Origin: Corynebacterium falsenii
Lineage (GTDB): Bacteria > Actinomycetota > Actinomycetes > Mycobacteriales > Mycobacteriaceae
Reading direction: 5' to 3'
Assembly (NCBI RefSeq): GCF_020099275.1
Contig: NZ_CP083646.1
Location: 2,294,001 to 2,358,000, forward strand
DNA: 64,000 bases
A program made the translations under genes and the position numbers. The notes beneath the pieces are model-generated. The model saw only the letters and a program-made list of their open reading frames with translations, ran no database searches and was not told where the DNA came from. Position 1 is the first letter of the stretch, and each line of letters opens with the position of its first letter. Shown here in pieces: positions 10,200 through 18,134 of this stretch.

Positions 10200-10285
10200 T
10201 CCTACCTGCCGTGAGGTAGGAACCACGCCGGCGCGTGTGCCCCATGAATCATCAAGGATTCGTGGGCAACACGCGCCGGTTTTTT
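10200..10285 (+). terminator. Terminator after fumC
   Basis: A small hairpin TCCTACCT/AGGTAGGA (10200-10221) is followed by a long one: CCGGCGCGTGT (10228-10238) pairs with ACACGCGCCGG (10269-10279), with additional pairing of GCCC/GGGC and GAATC/GATTC inside, then TTTTTT. Confidence 0.85.
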
Positions 10286-10357
10286 CGTGCCTTTTTCGCT
10301 ATTTTGCCTTGCCCTCGTGTCCCCTCGACCTTCGCGCAGTTTTTGCACTGGCTAAAA

Positions 10358-10374
10358 TTTTGCACTGGGTGTAT
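10358..10374 (+). promoter_or_regulatory. Putative TetR operator and promoter of the first efflux cassette
   Basis: TTGCAC-TGG-GTGTAT (10360-10374), an imperfect 6-3-6 inverted repeat, overlaps the candidate -10 TATGTT (10372-10377) that lies 8 bases before the tetR GTG. A second copy of TTTTGCACTGG occurs at 10341-10351. The second TetR cassette has TTGCAC-CTG-GTGTAA in the same relative place. Confidence 0.5.
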
Positions 10375-10385
10375 GTTTGCATCTT

Positions 10386-11111
10386 GTGAATAAATGCGAG
10401 GAACAGCTAGGGCTGCGTGAGCGCAAACGCAGAGAAACCCGCCTGAGGATCGAGGACGAGGCCACCCGCCTCTTCCTCGAGAAACCCTTCGATTGCGTTA
10501 CCTTGGACGAGATCTGCGCCGCCGCGGACATCAGCCGCAGAACATTTTTTAACTACTTCACGTCCAAAGACCACGTCGCCGTGGGCAAGCTACCCACTCC
10601 CCTCACCGAGGACGAGCGCGGAGCCATCAAGGACATGGGCCCCTCCGAGCACGACACGCTCGCGGAACGAGTACTCAACCTCGTCGCGGCCCGGAGGCTG
10701 CGCGACGCGGCACTCGAGGACTCCCGGTCGATTAACCCCATGCTGGCGTCGGAGATAGCAGAACGCCGAGTGGAACTACTCCACCGGAACCCTGAGCTGG
10801 CGATGGCGAAGATGGCGACGTTCGAGAAGGCCCGAACAGAGCTCTCCGCCGTCATCGAGGACAACCTCCGCACCTATCCGGACAATCGCCTGGCAACAGA
10901 CATCTGCCCGGTCGAGGAGGAAGCGTTCCTCACCGTCACGGCCATCACGATCGTGCTGTGGAGCGGATCGAACCTCAGCGTCCTTCGCGGCGAACCAGGC
11001 TACAACCACGATGCAGCACAAACCGGTTTCCAACTGCTCAGACGGATCTTCAGCGCCATGCCTGAGCAACTGGACCTCCCTCACACCGCACAGAAAGAAC
11101 ACGCAGAATGA
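10386..11111 (+). CDS. TetR family transcriptional regulator
   Basis: 241-residue regulator with a TetR helix-turn-helix at residues ~10-60: GLRERKRRETRLRIEDEATRL, then VTLDEICAAADISRRTFFNYF, the classic recognition helix. The rest is a divergent ligand-binding domain. Its stop overlaps the ATG of a DHA2 multidrug exporter (ATGA), so it almost certainly controls that pump and itself, acting at the palindrome over its own -10. A TTG three codons earlier is in frame, but the GTG fits the -10 spacing. Paralogous in organisation to the TetR at 22275-23045. Confidence 0.85.
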   Translation: MNKCEEQLGLRERKRRETRLRIEDEATRLFLEKPFDCVTLDEICAAADISRRTFFNYFTSKDHVAVGKLPTPLTEDERGAIKDMGPSEHDTLAERVLNLVAARRLRDAALEDSRSINPMLASEIAERRVELLHRNPELAMAKMATFEKARTELSAVIEDNLRTYPDNRLATDICPVEEEAFLTVTAITIVLWSGSNLSVLRGEPGYNHDAAQTGFQLLRRIFSAMPEQLDLPHTAQKEHAE

Positions 11112-12733
11112 CAAATACCACCACTGCTGAGGCGGAATCGCAGAAGCAGCCCGCCACGCAGAGCGCGCAAAAAGAAACGTTCGTCGCCGGCAGCGCCTCC
11201 GCCGATAACAACGTGCCCCTCGTCTTTAGCTGCCTCATGCTGGGCATGCTCATGAGCTCGCTGGGGCAGATGATTTTCTCCACCGCCCTGCCCACCCTCG
11301 TGGGCGACCTGGGCGGCGTGGACAAGATGAGCTGGGTCATCACGATCTTCCTGCTCACCATGACCATCGGCATGCCCGTCTACGGCAAGCTCGGCGACCA
11401 GATGGGCCGCAAGCCCCTCTACATGGTGGCGATCGTGTTGTTCCTCATCGGCTCCACGATCGGTGCTTTGGCGCAGAACATGGAGATGATGATCCTCGCC
11501 CGCGGCGTGCAGGGCCTCGGCGCCGGCGGCCTCATGATCGGCGCGCAAGCCATCATCGCCGACGTGGTCTCCGCCCGCGATCGCGGCCGCTACATGGGCA
11601 TCATGGGCGGCGTGTTCGGCCTGAGCTCCGTGCTCGGCCCGCTGCTCGGCGGCTTCTTCACGGACGGCCCCGGTTGGCGCTGGGCACTGTGGTTCAACCT
11701 GCCGCTGGGCATTATCACGCTGGTCATGGTGGCTTTCAACCTCAAGCTGCCGAAGCGCGGTAGCGGCGCCAACCTGGATGTGCCGGGCACGATCCTCATG
11801 GCTGGCACCACGTCCTGCCTCATCCTCTTCCTCACCTGGGGAGGCCGCGATCACCCGTGGAACTCCCCGATCATCATCGGTCTCATCGCGGCCACGGTCA
11901 TCCTCGGCGCAGCGTTCGTGCTCGTGGAGCGGCGCGTGAAGGAACCGCTGATCCCCATGGGTCTGTTCCGCGTGCGCAACTTCAGCCTCACCACCCTGGC
12001 CGGCATCATCGCCGGTGTCGTGATGTTCGGCACCTTGGCTTACCTGCCGACGTACATCCAGATGGTCCACGGCATGTCGCCCACGAAGGCGGGCCTCATG
12101 ATGATCCCGATGATGGCCGGCATGATTGTCACGTCCGTCACGGTCGGCCAGTACGTTTCCCGCACGGGTCGGTACAAGTGGTTCCCGGTGGTGGGCTTGC
12201 TGGTCACGGCTACTGCCACGTTCCTCATGGGCGGGTTCACGGCTGACGATTCGCTGGTGCACCTGGGTCTGGTTCTCGCGCTCATGGGCATGGGCTTGGG
12301 TCTGACGATGCAGTTGCTGGTGCTCATCGTGCAAAACGCGTTCCCGGTGCGCATCGTGGGCACGGCGACGGCCACGAACAACTTCTTCCGCCAGATCGGT
12401 GGCGCGGCAGGTTCGGCCATCATCGGCTCGGTGTTTATCCACCGTGTCGGCGAGTTGCTGAGCCAGCGCATGCCTGCCGCTTTGCAGGAGATGGCGGCGA
12501 AGGCCGGTCCGGCTGCGGTGAAGCCGTACGCGGAGCAGTTCGCGCACGGTGGTGCTTCCCAGTTGACGCCCTCAATCGTGGACAAGCTGCCTCCTGAGCT
12601 CGCCCACGTGATCATCACCAGCTACAACGATGGCCTGACCCCGGCTCTCATGGCCCTCACCCCGGCTGCCATTGTGGCCGCGCTGATCCTGTCCTTCGTG
12701 CGCCAGGACCACCTCAAGGAAACGGTGGAATAG
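11108..12733 (+). CDS. DHA2 (EmrB/QacA-type) MFS drug exporter
   Basis: 541-residue, 14-helix major facilitator. Motif A is [14 protein letters not shown]; the DHA2 motif C region reads GVFGLSSVLGPLLGGFF, and the GPGWRWALWFNLPLG stretch is typical of the EmrB/QacA branch. It expels lipophilic or cationic compounds with proton antiport; substrate unknown. It overlaps its TetR gene by four bases and ends before a strong stem-loop. A close paralogue lies at 20692-22278 with near-identical motif wording ([22 protein letters not shown]). Confidence 0.9.
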   Translation: MTNTTTAEAESQKQPATQSAQKETFVAGSASADNNVPLVFSCLMLGMLMSSLGQMIFSTALPTLVGDLGGVDKMSWVITIFLLTMTIGMPVYGKLGDQMGRKPLYMVAIVLFLIGSTIGALAQNMEMMILARGVQGLGAGGLMIGAQAIIADVVSARDRGRYMGIMGGVFGLSSVLGPLLGGFFTDGPGWRWALWFNLPLGIITLVMVAFNLKLPKRGSGANLDVPGTILMAGTTSCLILFLTWGGRDHPWNSPIIIGLIAATVILGAAFVLVERRVKEPLIPMGLFRVRNFSLTTLAGIIAGVVMFGTLAYLPTYIQMVHGMSPTKAGLMMIPMMAGMIVTSVTVGQYVSRTGRYKWFPVVGLLVTATATFLMGGFTADDSLVHLGLVLALMGMGLGLTMQLLVLIVQNAFPVRIVGTATATNNFFRQIGGAAGSAIIGSVFIHRVGELLSQRMPAALQEMAAKAGPAAVKPYAEQFAHGGASQLTPSIVDKLPPELAHVIITSYNDGLTPALMALTPAAIVAALILSFVRQDHLKETVE

Positions 12734-12764
12734 CCTCTGTTCTGTGGGTTTTCCTCCTTTTTTC

Positions 12765-12831
12765 GACGCCAACCCCCACCCGCCCTGTCTTCCGAGTGCC
12801 GTGCATCGGTAGGGCTGGTGGGGGTTGGTCG
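12765..12831. terminator. Bidirectional terminator between exporter and GNAT gene
   Basis: CCAACCCCCACC (12769-12780) pairs with GGTGGGGGTTGG (12817-12828), with GCCCT/AGGGC pairing inside and CTTTTTT just outside the left arm. It separates two convergent genes. Confidence 0.75.
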
Positions 12832-12854
12832 TGAAGGGGGTTAGGGGCGGGTGA

Positions 12855-13427
12855 TTAAGACTCAGCTTCCTCGGCCATGAACTTCTGGTAGGCCTCCCAG
12901 GCGGGGCCGTTTTCCAGGATGCGTTCCATGACGACGATGTTGCGCCACTGGCCTTCCTTAGGCCCGTAGGTCATCTGCGCCATGCAGTGGAACTTGGCGG
13001 CCTGCTTGAAGCCGCGGGAGGCGTGCAGGGCCACCGAGCCTTCGTTTTCAGGGAAGATACTGGACTGCATGCACCAGTACCCCTGGTTGCCGGCTTCCTC
13101 GAGGAGGTGGTCGAGCAGCTTTCCTGCCACGCCCTTGCCCGCCGCGTCGGGGCAGACGTAGATGGAGTCTTCCAGCACACCGTCGAAGACTTCGCGGTGG
13201 CTGGTGTGCGTGGCGGTGATCCACCCCATCAGCTTCTCGCCCTCGTAGGCCACGAATGCTAGATTGCGCACGCGGTGGCCGATGAAGTGCTCCCAGGTCT
13301 CCGGAGCGAAGCGCTCAAAGGTCGCCTCGCCGGTGTCCATGCCAGCCTGAAGGATCTCACTGACTCGCGGGTAATCCTTCTCCTCCATCAACCGGACGGA
13401 GATTGCAGTTTTCTCAGCGGAGGTCAT
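12855..13427 (-). CDS. GNAT family N-acetyltransferase (phosphinothricin-acetyltransferase-like)
   Basis: 190-residue acetyl-CoA-dependent N-acetyltransferase. The acetyl-CoA loop reads VCPDAAGKGVAGKLLDHLLE and the fold continues with FPENEGSVALHASRGF. The order of these elements is that of the Pat/Bar/YncA branch of GNAT proteins (amino-acid-analogue acetylation), but the substrate cannot be read from sequence. A CACAAT hexamer lies 7 bases before the ATG, a weaker form of the leaderless arrangement. Confidence 0.85.
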   Translation of the reverse strand: MTSAEKTAISVRLMEEKDYPRVSEILQAGMDTGEATFERFAPETWEHFIGHRVRNLAFVAYEGEKLMGWITATHTSHREVFDGVLEDSIYVCPDAAGKGVAGKLLDHLLEEAGNQGYWCMQSSIFPENEGSVALHASRGFKQAAKFHCMAQMTYGPKEGQWRNIVVMERILENGPAWEAYQKFMAEEAES

Positions 13428-13524
13428 GACAAAGATTGTGCCTTAAATAGAACCACCTACGCTACTCAGAGCGGTGCCGGAAGCGTGCGGTGCGCATGCG
13501 GTGCGCGTGCGCTGCGGGAATACG

Positions 13525-14907
13525 CTATCCCTTTTCAAGCAAGTTGGTGACCAGCTCAGCGATGGCGCTGCGCTCGGAGCGTTGCAGGGTGACGTGGGCG
13601 AACAGCGGATTGCCCTTGAGTTTTTCGATGACCGCCTGGATACCGTCGTGGCGACCGACGCGCAGGTTATCGCGCTGGGCGACATCGTGGGTCAAGACCA
13701 CGCGCGAGTTGCGCCCGAGCCGGGACAGCACGGTGAGCAGCACGTTGCGTTCCAGCGACTGGGCCTCGTCGACGATCACGAAGCTATCGTTAAGGCTGCG
13801 GCCACGGATATGGGTCAGTGGCATGACTTCGAGCAGCCCGCGGTCATCGATCTCGTCGAGGACGTTGTCGCTGACCACGCCCTCTAGGGTGTCGTACACC
13901 GCCTGCGCCCAGGGGTTCATCTTCTCCGACTCGCTGCCGGGCAGGTAGCCCAGGTCCTGGCCGCCCACGGCGTAGAGCGGGCGGAAGACCACGATGCGCT
14001 TGTGCTCGCCGCGTTCCAGCACAGCCTCCAGACCCGCGCACAACGCCAGAGCAGACTTTCCAGTGCCTGCCGACCCGCCGAGGGACACGATGCCCACCTC
14101 GGGGTCGAGCAGCAGATCCAATGCGACGCGCTGCTGAGCGCTGCGGCCGCGCAGCCCGAAGGCCTCCAGGTCACAGGGGACTTGGCGCACCACGCCGTCT
14201 CCCACTACGCGGGCCAGCACCGACTGGCTGCCTGCGGTGAGCTGCAGCCCGCAGTGCACGGGCAGCTCGTCGATCTCCTTGTTGTCGATGGTCAGCGCGC
14301 CGGTGAGGTCGGCTTCGGCCGTGTCGTAAAGCTGGTCGATCATCTGCGACGGGACTTCAGCCCGGGCCATGCCGTTGTAGCCGGTCAAGACCACGTCCTG
14401 GGCGTGATACTCGTCGGCGTCCAGCCCCACCGCACCGGCCTTGACGCGCAACGGCACGTCCTTGGTCACGAGGGTCACGGTGTGCCCCTCGGCGCGGAGA
14501 TTCAGGGCGCAGGCGAGAATGCGGTGATCGTTTTCCTCGGCGCGCAGCCCGGAGGGCAGTACGGCAGGATCCACGTGGTTGAGCTCCACCTGCACGGTGC
14601 CACCATCGGCGTTGACGGTGCACGGCTGATCCAACCGGCCGTTGTGGTGGCGGAAGTCCTCCAGCAGCCCTAGGGCTTGGCGGGCGAACCATCCCAGCTC
14701 GGGGTGGTGGCGCTTACCCTCGAGCTCGCTGACCACAACGACGGGCAAGATGATGCGGTGTTCCGCAAACTTCAACAGCGCCCAGGGGTCGGAAAGCAAC
14801 ACCGACGTGTCAATCACGTAGGTCCGCAGTGAGGATGGGGCCTGCGTGGTGGCGTCGGATAAAGGGGCAGAGATGGTGGAGGGAGAGGTAGAGGTGGTGG
14901 TTGCCAT
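13525..14907 (-). CDS. phoH2: PhoH2: PIN ribonuclease domain fused to PhoH ATPase
   Basis: 460 residues. An N-terminal PIN domain begins at [14 protein letters not shown] (D33 likely metal ligand) with further acidic residues in [12 protein letters not shown]. The C-terminal PhoH RNA-helicase-like ATPase has Walker [10 protein letters not shown] (277-285) and Walker [10 protein letters not shown]. This fusion is an RNA-unwinding ribonuclease in mycobacteria (Rv1095). The ATG at 14907 has GGAG upstream. Lies in the same conserved neighbourhood as fumC and glyA, though foreign-looking genes intervene. Confidence 0.92.
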   Translation of the reverse strand: MATTTSTSPSTISAPLSDATTQAPSSLRTYVIDTSVLLSDPWALLKFAEHRIILPVVVVSELEGKRHHPELGWFARQALGLLEDFRHHNGRLDQPCTVNADGGTVQVELNHVDPAVLPSGLRAEENDHRILACALNLRAEGHTVTLVTKDVPLRVKAGAVGLDADEYHAQDVVLTGYNGMARAEVPSQMIDQLYDTAEADLTGALTIDNKEIDELPVHCGLQLTAGSQSVLARVVGDGVVRQVPCDLEAFGLRGRSAQQRVALDLLLDPEVGIVSLGGSAGTGKSALALCAGLEAVLERGEHKRIVVFRPLYAVGGQDLGYLPGSESEKMNPWAQAVYDTLEGVVSDNVLDEIDDRGLLEVMPLTHIRGRSLNDSFVIVDEAQSLERNVLLTVLSRLGRNSRVVLTHDVAQRDNLRVGRHDGIQAVIEKLKGNPLFAHVTLQRSERSAIAELVTNLLEKG

Positions 14908-15020
14908 GGGGATGGCACTCCTTCGGTGTGGGTAGGGGAAACCTGCGTTTCACCGCCCACGGTAGGAGGAGCAAGTGGAAATTACATTGTTGAAAGATGA
15001 ACGATTGGTTAACACGACAA

Positions 15021-15062
15021 AACCCCAGACGAGGGATCGCGTGTGATCCCTCACCTGGGGTT
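15021..15062 (-). terminator. Terminator of the LGFP lipoprotein gene
   Basis: Two stacked stems, AACCCCAG/CTGGGGTT (15021-15028 with 15055-15062) and GAGGGATC/GATCCCTC (15031-15038 with 15045-15052). Read on the minus strand the structure is followed by TTG, downstream of the lipoprotein stop. Confidence 0.75.
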
Positions 15063-15121
15063 ATCTACCTCACGTTGAGGCTGAAACTTGTCTGCTGGAA
15101 CGTCGTCAGCGACTAGTTCGA

Positions 15122-15733
15122 CTAGTTCATGACGATGGTCTCGCCCCAGTCACCGCTCTTGTTGTTCCACTCCATGGAGCCGTTCTGGAACTGCTGGGTC
15201 CAGCCATTGCTTGCGCTACCCTCCTCGGGAGCGGTCGGCAGACCCAGTGCGTTGTCCAGGCCACCACCGTTGACCCAGGTCTCACCAATCTTGCCGATCA
15301 GCGGAACAGCGCCGGTGTCCTTGCTGTAGGTCATCATGCCGTTCTCGAAGGTCACCAGGGTGCCGTTGTCGTTAGACTCGGTGCCCACGAGGCCGCCGAA
15401 CTTGCCGTCCTTGCCGTCGGCCTTCTTCCAGGCATCGTTGACAGCGGCGGGGATTTCGAGCTTCTGGCCGTCGACGGAGTCAGCCTCGACCATCTTGTCG
15501 CCCTCGGCGTTGTCGGACATGGCGTCGGTAGCGCTGGAGACCGCGCTGCCTGCGGCATCGGTGGCGCTGGAGACGGCGCTGCCAGCAGCGTCGGTGGCCT
15601 TCTCAGCAGCGGAGCTGACGTTGGAGGCAGCGGAATCGTTGTTATCGTCCGAGCATGCTGCCAGACCCAGCACCAGCGAAGCGCTAGCGGCGACAGCGAG
15701 TGCAGAACGACGGAGACCGGTCTTGCGGGTCAT
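15122..15733 (-). CDS. LGFP-repeat lipoprotein
   Basis: 203 residues. A signal peptide with Arg/Lys start and lipobox LGLAAC predicts diacylglyceryl modification at the cysteine near residue 27. A low-complexity linker with two near-identical TDAAGSAVSSA repeats follows. The C-terminal ~120 residues carry LGFP-type repeats (GKIGETWVNGGGLDNALGLP, and others around GLVGTES and NGWTQQF). LGFP modules are found in cell-envelope proteins of mycolic-acid bacteria, sometimes fused to mycolyltransferases. ATG at 15733 has AAAGGTGA upstream. Confidence 0.88.
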   Translation of the reverse strand: MTRKTGLRRSALAVAASASLVLGLAACSDDNNDSAASNVSSAAEKATDAAGSAVSSATDAAGSAVSSATDAMSDNAEGDKMVEADSVDGQKLEIPAAVNDAWKKADGKDGKFGGLVGTESNDNGTLVTFENGMMTYSKDTGAVPLIGKIGETWVNGGGLDNALGLPTAPEEGSASNGWTQQFQNGSMEWNNKSGDWGETIVMN

Positions 15734-16053
15734 AGGGGATCACCTTTCCTCGAAAAACGTGTACCCCATCCTTTATACCGAGACACAGGACCCTCATGGG
15801 ATTCCTTTATACAATTGCAACCAAATCGCAATACTATTGCAGAATTCCGTGAAGAATATTGTGCATCAAGGATGAAATAACACATGTGCTGCCCCCGGTG
15901 GACCAACGGATAGGTCACATCCTCATCGGCGAATCGCTTTCGGTTGCACTTCACATCCGCCGCATTTCTCTGGCAGGAATGGGGCACTCCTCCACCTACT
16001 AGACCTATCAAGCACCCCAAAAAAAGTTTCATCCCCGCCAAATTCTCACCCGT
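15734..16053. other. AT-richer intergenic region upstream of the lipoprotein gene
   Basis: No convincing gene. It holds a duplicated 10-mer GTATAAAGGA (minus strand; plus-strand copies TCCTTTATAC at 15769-15778 and 15803-15812) and interleaved ATTGC/GCAAT inverted repeats around 15814-15842. These look like promoter and regulator sites for the lipoprotein gene. An A7 run lies at 16019-16025 just beyond the next gene's stop. Confidence 0.4.
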
Positions 16054-16809
16054 TTATCGGCGACCGCCACTACCTCGCTGACCTCGCTGCGCACCCCGAG
16101 AACCCTTGGAACCGCGCGCACCTTTCCCGCCTTCTTTGCGCTGATTGTTCCGCGCATTCGCGCCCGTTTTCTTTGCGCCGCCCCGAGGCGCACCCGCCTT
16201 CTGCGGTGAGCTATGCCGCGAGCTCCCCTCCTTGCGGCCCCGGCAGATCCCCACAAAATCCTGAATTACCTCGTCATCTCGGCCCTTCAGCCATACCAGC
16301 GCCACGGCCGTCTCCCCCACCGAATCTGGAACTCCATACACATCTCGGTGCACCACACCGGGTTGATTAATCCCACGCAATAGCGGGCGCGGAGCAATGG
16401 CCACACCCACATTGGCAGCGACCACCTGGAGAGCCTCCCGCACAGCAGAAACCGAAACGTTCCCATCGGAAGGGGTGGAATACATGATTGTCTCGTCACC
16501 CACCTCCGACCATTGCACAGACTTCTCCATTTTTATTGGATGGTCTTTCGGCGCTGCAATACCTATCTGCTCATCGTAAAGATGAACCTTGTGGCGTCGG
16601 TCTCGATTATCGACGCCACCAGTCTCCCCCGCCGACACTCCGAGACGGACGATGGCAATATCCGCCGCCCCGGCATCGATGTAGCGCAGGGGATCATCGG
16701 CTTGGGCGGAGGCAATAGCCCACCCATCGACGCGCTGATTGAAGCGGCTGAACCACTTGTCCGGGGCGATACCGGGGCTAAACACCACGCGGAGGAATTG
16801 CTGAGTCAT
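16054..16809 (-). CDS. Orphan LysR-type substrate-binding domain protein with basic tail
   Basis: 251 residues. Residues ~1-190 read as the periplasmic-binding-like effector domain of LysR regulators (VVFSPGIAPDKWFSRF, AADIAIVRLG, VGVAIAPRPLLRGI), but no helix-turn-helix domain precedes it. Residues ~190-251 are an Arg/Lys/Gly-rich, disordered tail. Such HTH-less proteins are found next to DUF5997 genes in corynebacteria. TAGGAT (minus strand, 16821-16816) sits 6 bases before the ATG, indicating a leaderless start. It may bind nucleic acid through the tail, but this is inference. Confidence 0.75.
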   Translation of the reverse strand: MTQQFLRVVFSPGIAPDKWFSRFNQRVDGWAIASAQADDPLRYIDAGAADIAIVRLGVSAGETGGVDNRDRRHKVHLYDEQIGIAAPKDHPIKMEKSVQWSEVGDETIMYSTPSDGNVSVSAVREALQVVAANVGVAIAPRPLLRGINQPGVVHRDVYGVPDSVGETAVALVWLKGRDDEVIQDFVGICRGRKEGSSRHSSPQKAGAPRGGAKKTGANARNNQRKEGGKGARGSKGSRGAQRGQRGSGGRR

Positions 16810-16890
16810 GCCACCATCCTATGGTTCCTATGGTGCGCAGGCGATGCCCCGTGTGGGCGCGGGTGGATGAGCGCAGATAGGATGGCCGGT

Positions 16891-17259
16891 GTGAGTACCT
16901 CAGAAAAGTCCGGTCCGCCGATGAAGCCCATGACCGCTGCGAAGAAGCTCGGCATCTACCTGCCCGCTGCACCGCAGTCGTTTCAGGACACCCCGCTGAG
17001 CCACGACGAGTTCGTGGCCCTGCAGAATAATCCCCCGGAATGGCTGGAGGAACTGCGCCGCGAGGGCCCGCACCCGCGGCCCGAGGTGGCGCGCAAGCTG
17101 GGCATCACGATCACCGCGCTGAAAAACAACGGCGTTGATAAGCCGCTGACCACGGCCGATATCAAGGCATTGTTGGAGAATCAGCCGGACTGGCTGCGCC
17201 AGGCACGCCGTCAACTGGCTGAAGAGCGTGAGCGTCAGCAGAAGGCGGCGGAGCGCTAG
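16891..17259 (+). CDS. DUF5997 family protein
   Basis: 122-residue, mostly helical protein. Its core (PMTAAKKLGIYLPAAPQSF, then the NNPPEWLEELRREGPHPR stretch) is the DUF5997 family pattern; the DWLRQARRQLAEERER end is basic and amphipathic. Divergent from the LysR-domain gene, with only 81 bases between them. GTG at 16891 chosen because TAGGAT (16878-16883) ends 7 bases upstream; an in-frame ATG at 16882 overlaps that hexamer. Function unknown. Confidence 0.75.
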   Translation: MSTSEKSGPPMKPMTAAKKLGIYLPAAPQSFQDTPLSHDEFVALQNNPPEWLEELRREGPHPRPEVARKLGITITALKNNGVDKPLTTADIKALLENQPDWLRQARRQLAEERERQQKAAER

Positions 17260-17293
17260 CGGCACCCCGCGCGCCGGCTCCGGTGACACGACG

Positions 17294-17346
17294 ACAATGG
17301 GCGGGGCGGACAAGACCTTTTCGGTACTGTCCGCCCCGCCCATTGT
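17294..17346. terminator. Very strong stem-loop after DUF5997 gene
   Basis: Perfect 19-bp inverted repeat, ACAATGGGCGGGGCGGACA (17294-17312) with its complement at 17328-17346. There is no long U-run on either side. Confidence 0.7.
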
Positions 17347-17745
17347 GAGGTTTAAGGTGACGAGCCTTAGAACCCTACTATTTTGAGGATCGCTCGCTGC
17401 GACAGTTGACGAGTCTGCCGCAGCGTTGAGGCGATCCTTCATCCACATCTGTTCAACAGCGTCGCCTGCGACGACAGAGATGACAATGTCTCTGTGCCGA
17501 CCCGGATGACTCCGGGGGCGCCGGTGGGTGCGACGAGAAAGCAAATCCACCGACAGGAGGTGCCTGCTGCACTGCCACGGGGAGAGCACGGGGAGAAGAG
17601 TAAACCCGGCAGCTCCGCCATGAGCACTGTGCAGCACTTCGACGTTTTGACGTTGCTGTTCAGAAGCGGACTATCCACAACTGCAGTGCGCCTCAGGTGA
17701 CTAGCCTGTGACACATTGATCAGGTTAGTCATACCTCACCTGCCC
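17347..17745 (-). ncRNA. Candidate structured, possibly iron-regulated transcript (no confident ORF)
   Basis: This ~400-base stretch lacks a recognisable protein but is dense in hairpins: AGGATCGC/GCGATCCT enclosing GCTGCG/CGCAGC (17386-17438), ACAGAGA/TCTCTGT (17474-17495), CCCGGA/TCCGGG and CGGTGG/CCACCG. On the minus strand TTGACA (17751-17746), an 18-base spacer and TAACCT (17727-17722) form a good promoter with a start expected near 17715. The only long minus-strand frame (ATG at 17732) begins upstream of that start, so a non-coding RNA is more likely than a protein. No Rfam family was recognised. Confidence 0.35.
17720..17738. promoter_or_regulatory. DtxR-like iron box
   Basis: TCAGGTTAGTCATACCTCA matches 14 of 19 positions of the DtxR consensus TTAGGTTAGGCTAACCTAA as I remember it. 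It covers the -10 of the minus-strand promoter above, the usual position for DtxR repression. An inverted repeat TGACTAGCCTG / CAGGTTAGTCA (17698-17731) overlaps it. Confidence 0.45.
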
Positions 17746-17875
17746 TGTCAACAATTACGCAACACTTTTGTTTGCTAATTTCTTCTCCGCAGGTCACAGG
17801 CGCAATCGAGGCGCGCGATTCCGGGGTCTCCCGGGGTCACTTCACCCTCCTTCCACCCCTCCCCCCGATGAGTTC

Positions 17876-17903
17876 TTGCGCGGTAGACTTAAAGCGTTAC
17901 TAT
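17876..17903 (+). promoter_or_regulatory. Promoter of the acyl-CoA dehydrogenase gene
   Basis: TTGCGC (17876-17881), 16-base spacer, TACTAT (17898-17903). A start near 17910 gives an unusually long leader of about 225 bases before the ATG at 18135; no ORF of note lies in it. Confidence 0.5.
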
Positions 17904-18134
17904 GTTCATAAGTAATGCAGAGACGCACATCACATTCCGATGGCTCTCATGCTGCACAGCACTCGACCGCATTCGATTGCACCCGCACTCAACCCAACTG
18001 AATCCACGCCGCTCCTTCGCACTCCGCGTCCCCAGTGACCGGGCAGGACATGCACGAACCATGGACGAGCCCCAGCCACTCGAGACCAAGGGATTCCCCC
18101 AAGAGTCCCGCAACGAAGGAACTGAAAGGAAATC

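Noticed and set aside
8740..10245. A 501-codon open frame on the minus strand
   Set aside because: It is antisense to fumC over its full length, rich in Gly/Val/Leu/His as expected from codon bias of the opposite strand, and has no domain.
11081..12547. 488-codon minus-strand frame
   Set aside because: Antisense to the DHA2 exporter; His/Glu/Arg-rich low-complexity sequence.
17395..17640. A riboswitch (c-di-AMP, cobalamin or M-box type)
   Set aside because: Fragments such as CCCGGCAGCT recall some consensus boxes, but core order and spacing do not fit any class I know.
17439..17732. 97-codon small protein behind the DtxR-like box
   Set aside because: Its ATG lies upstream of the predicted transcription start and the peptide has no domain; kept only as a possible RNA.
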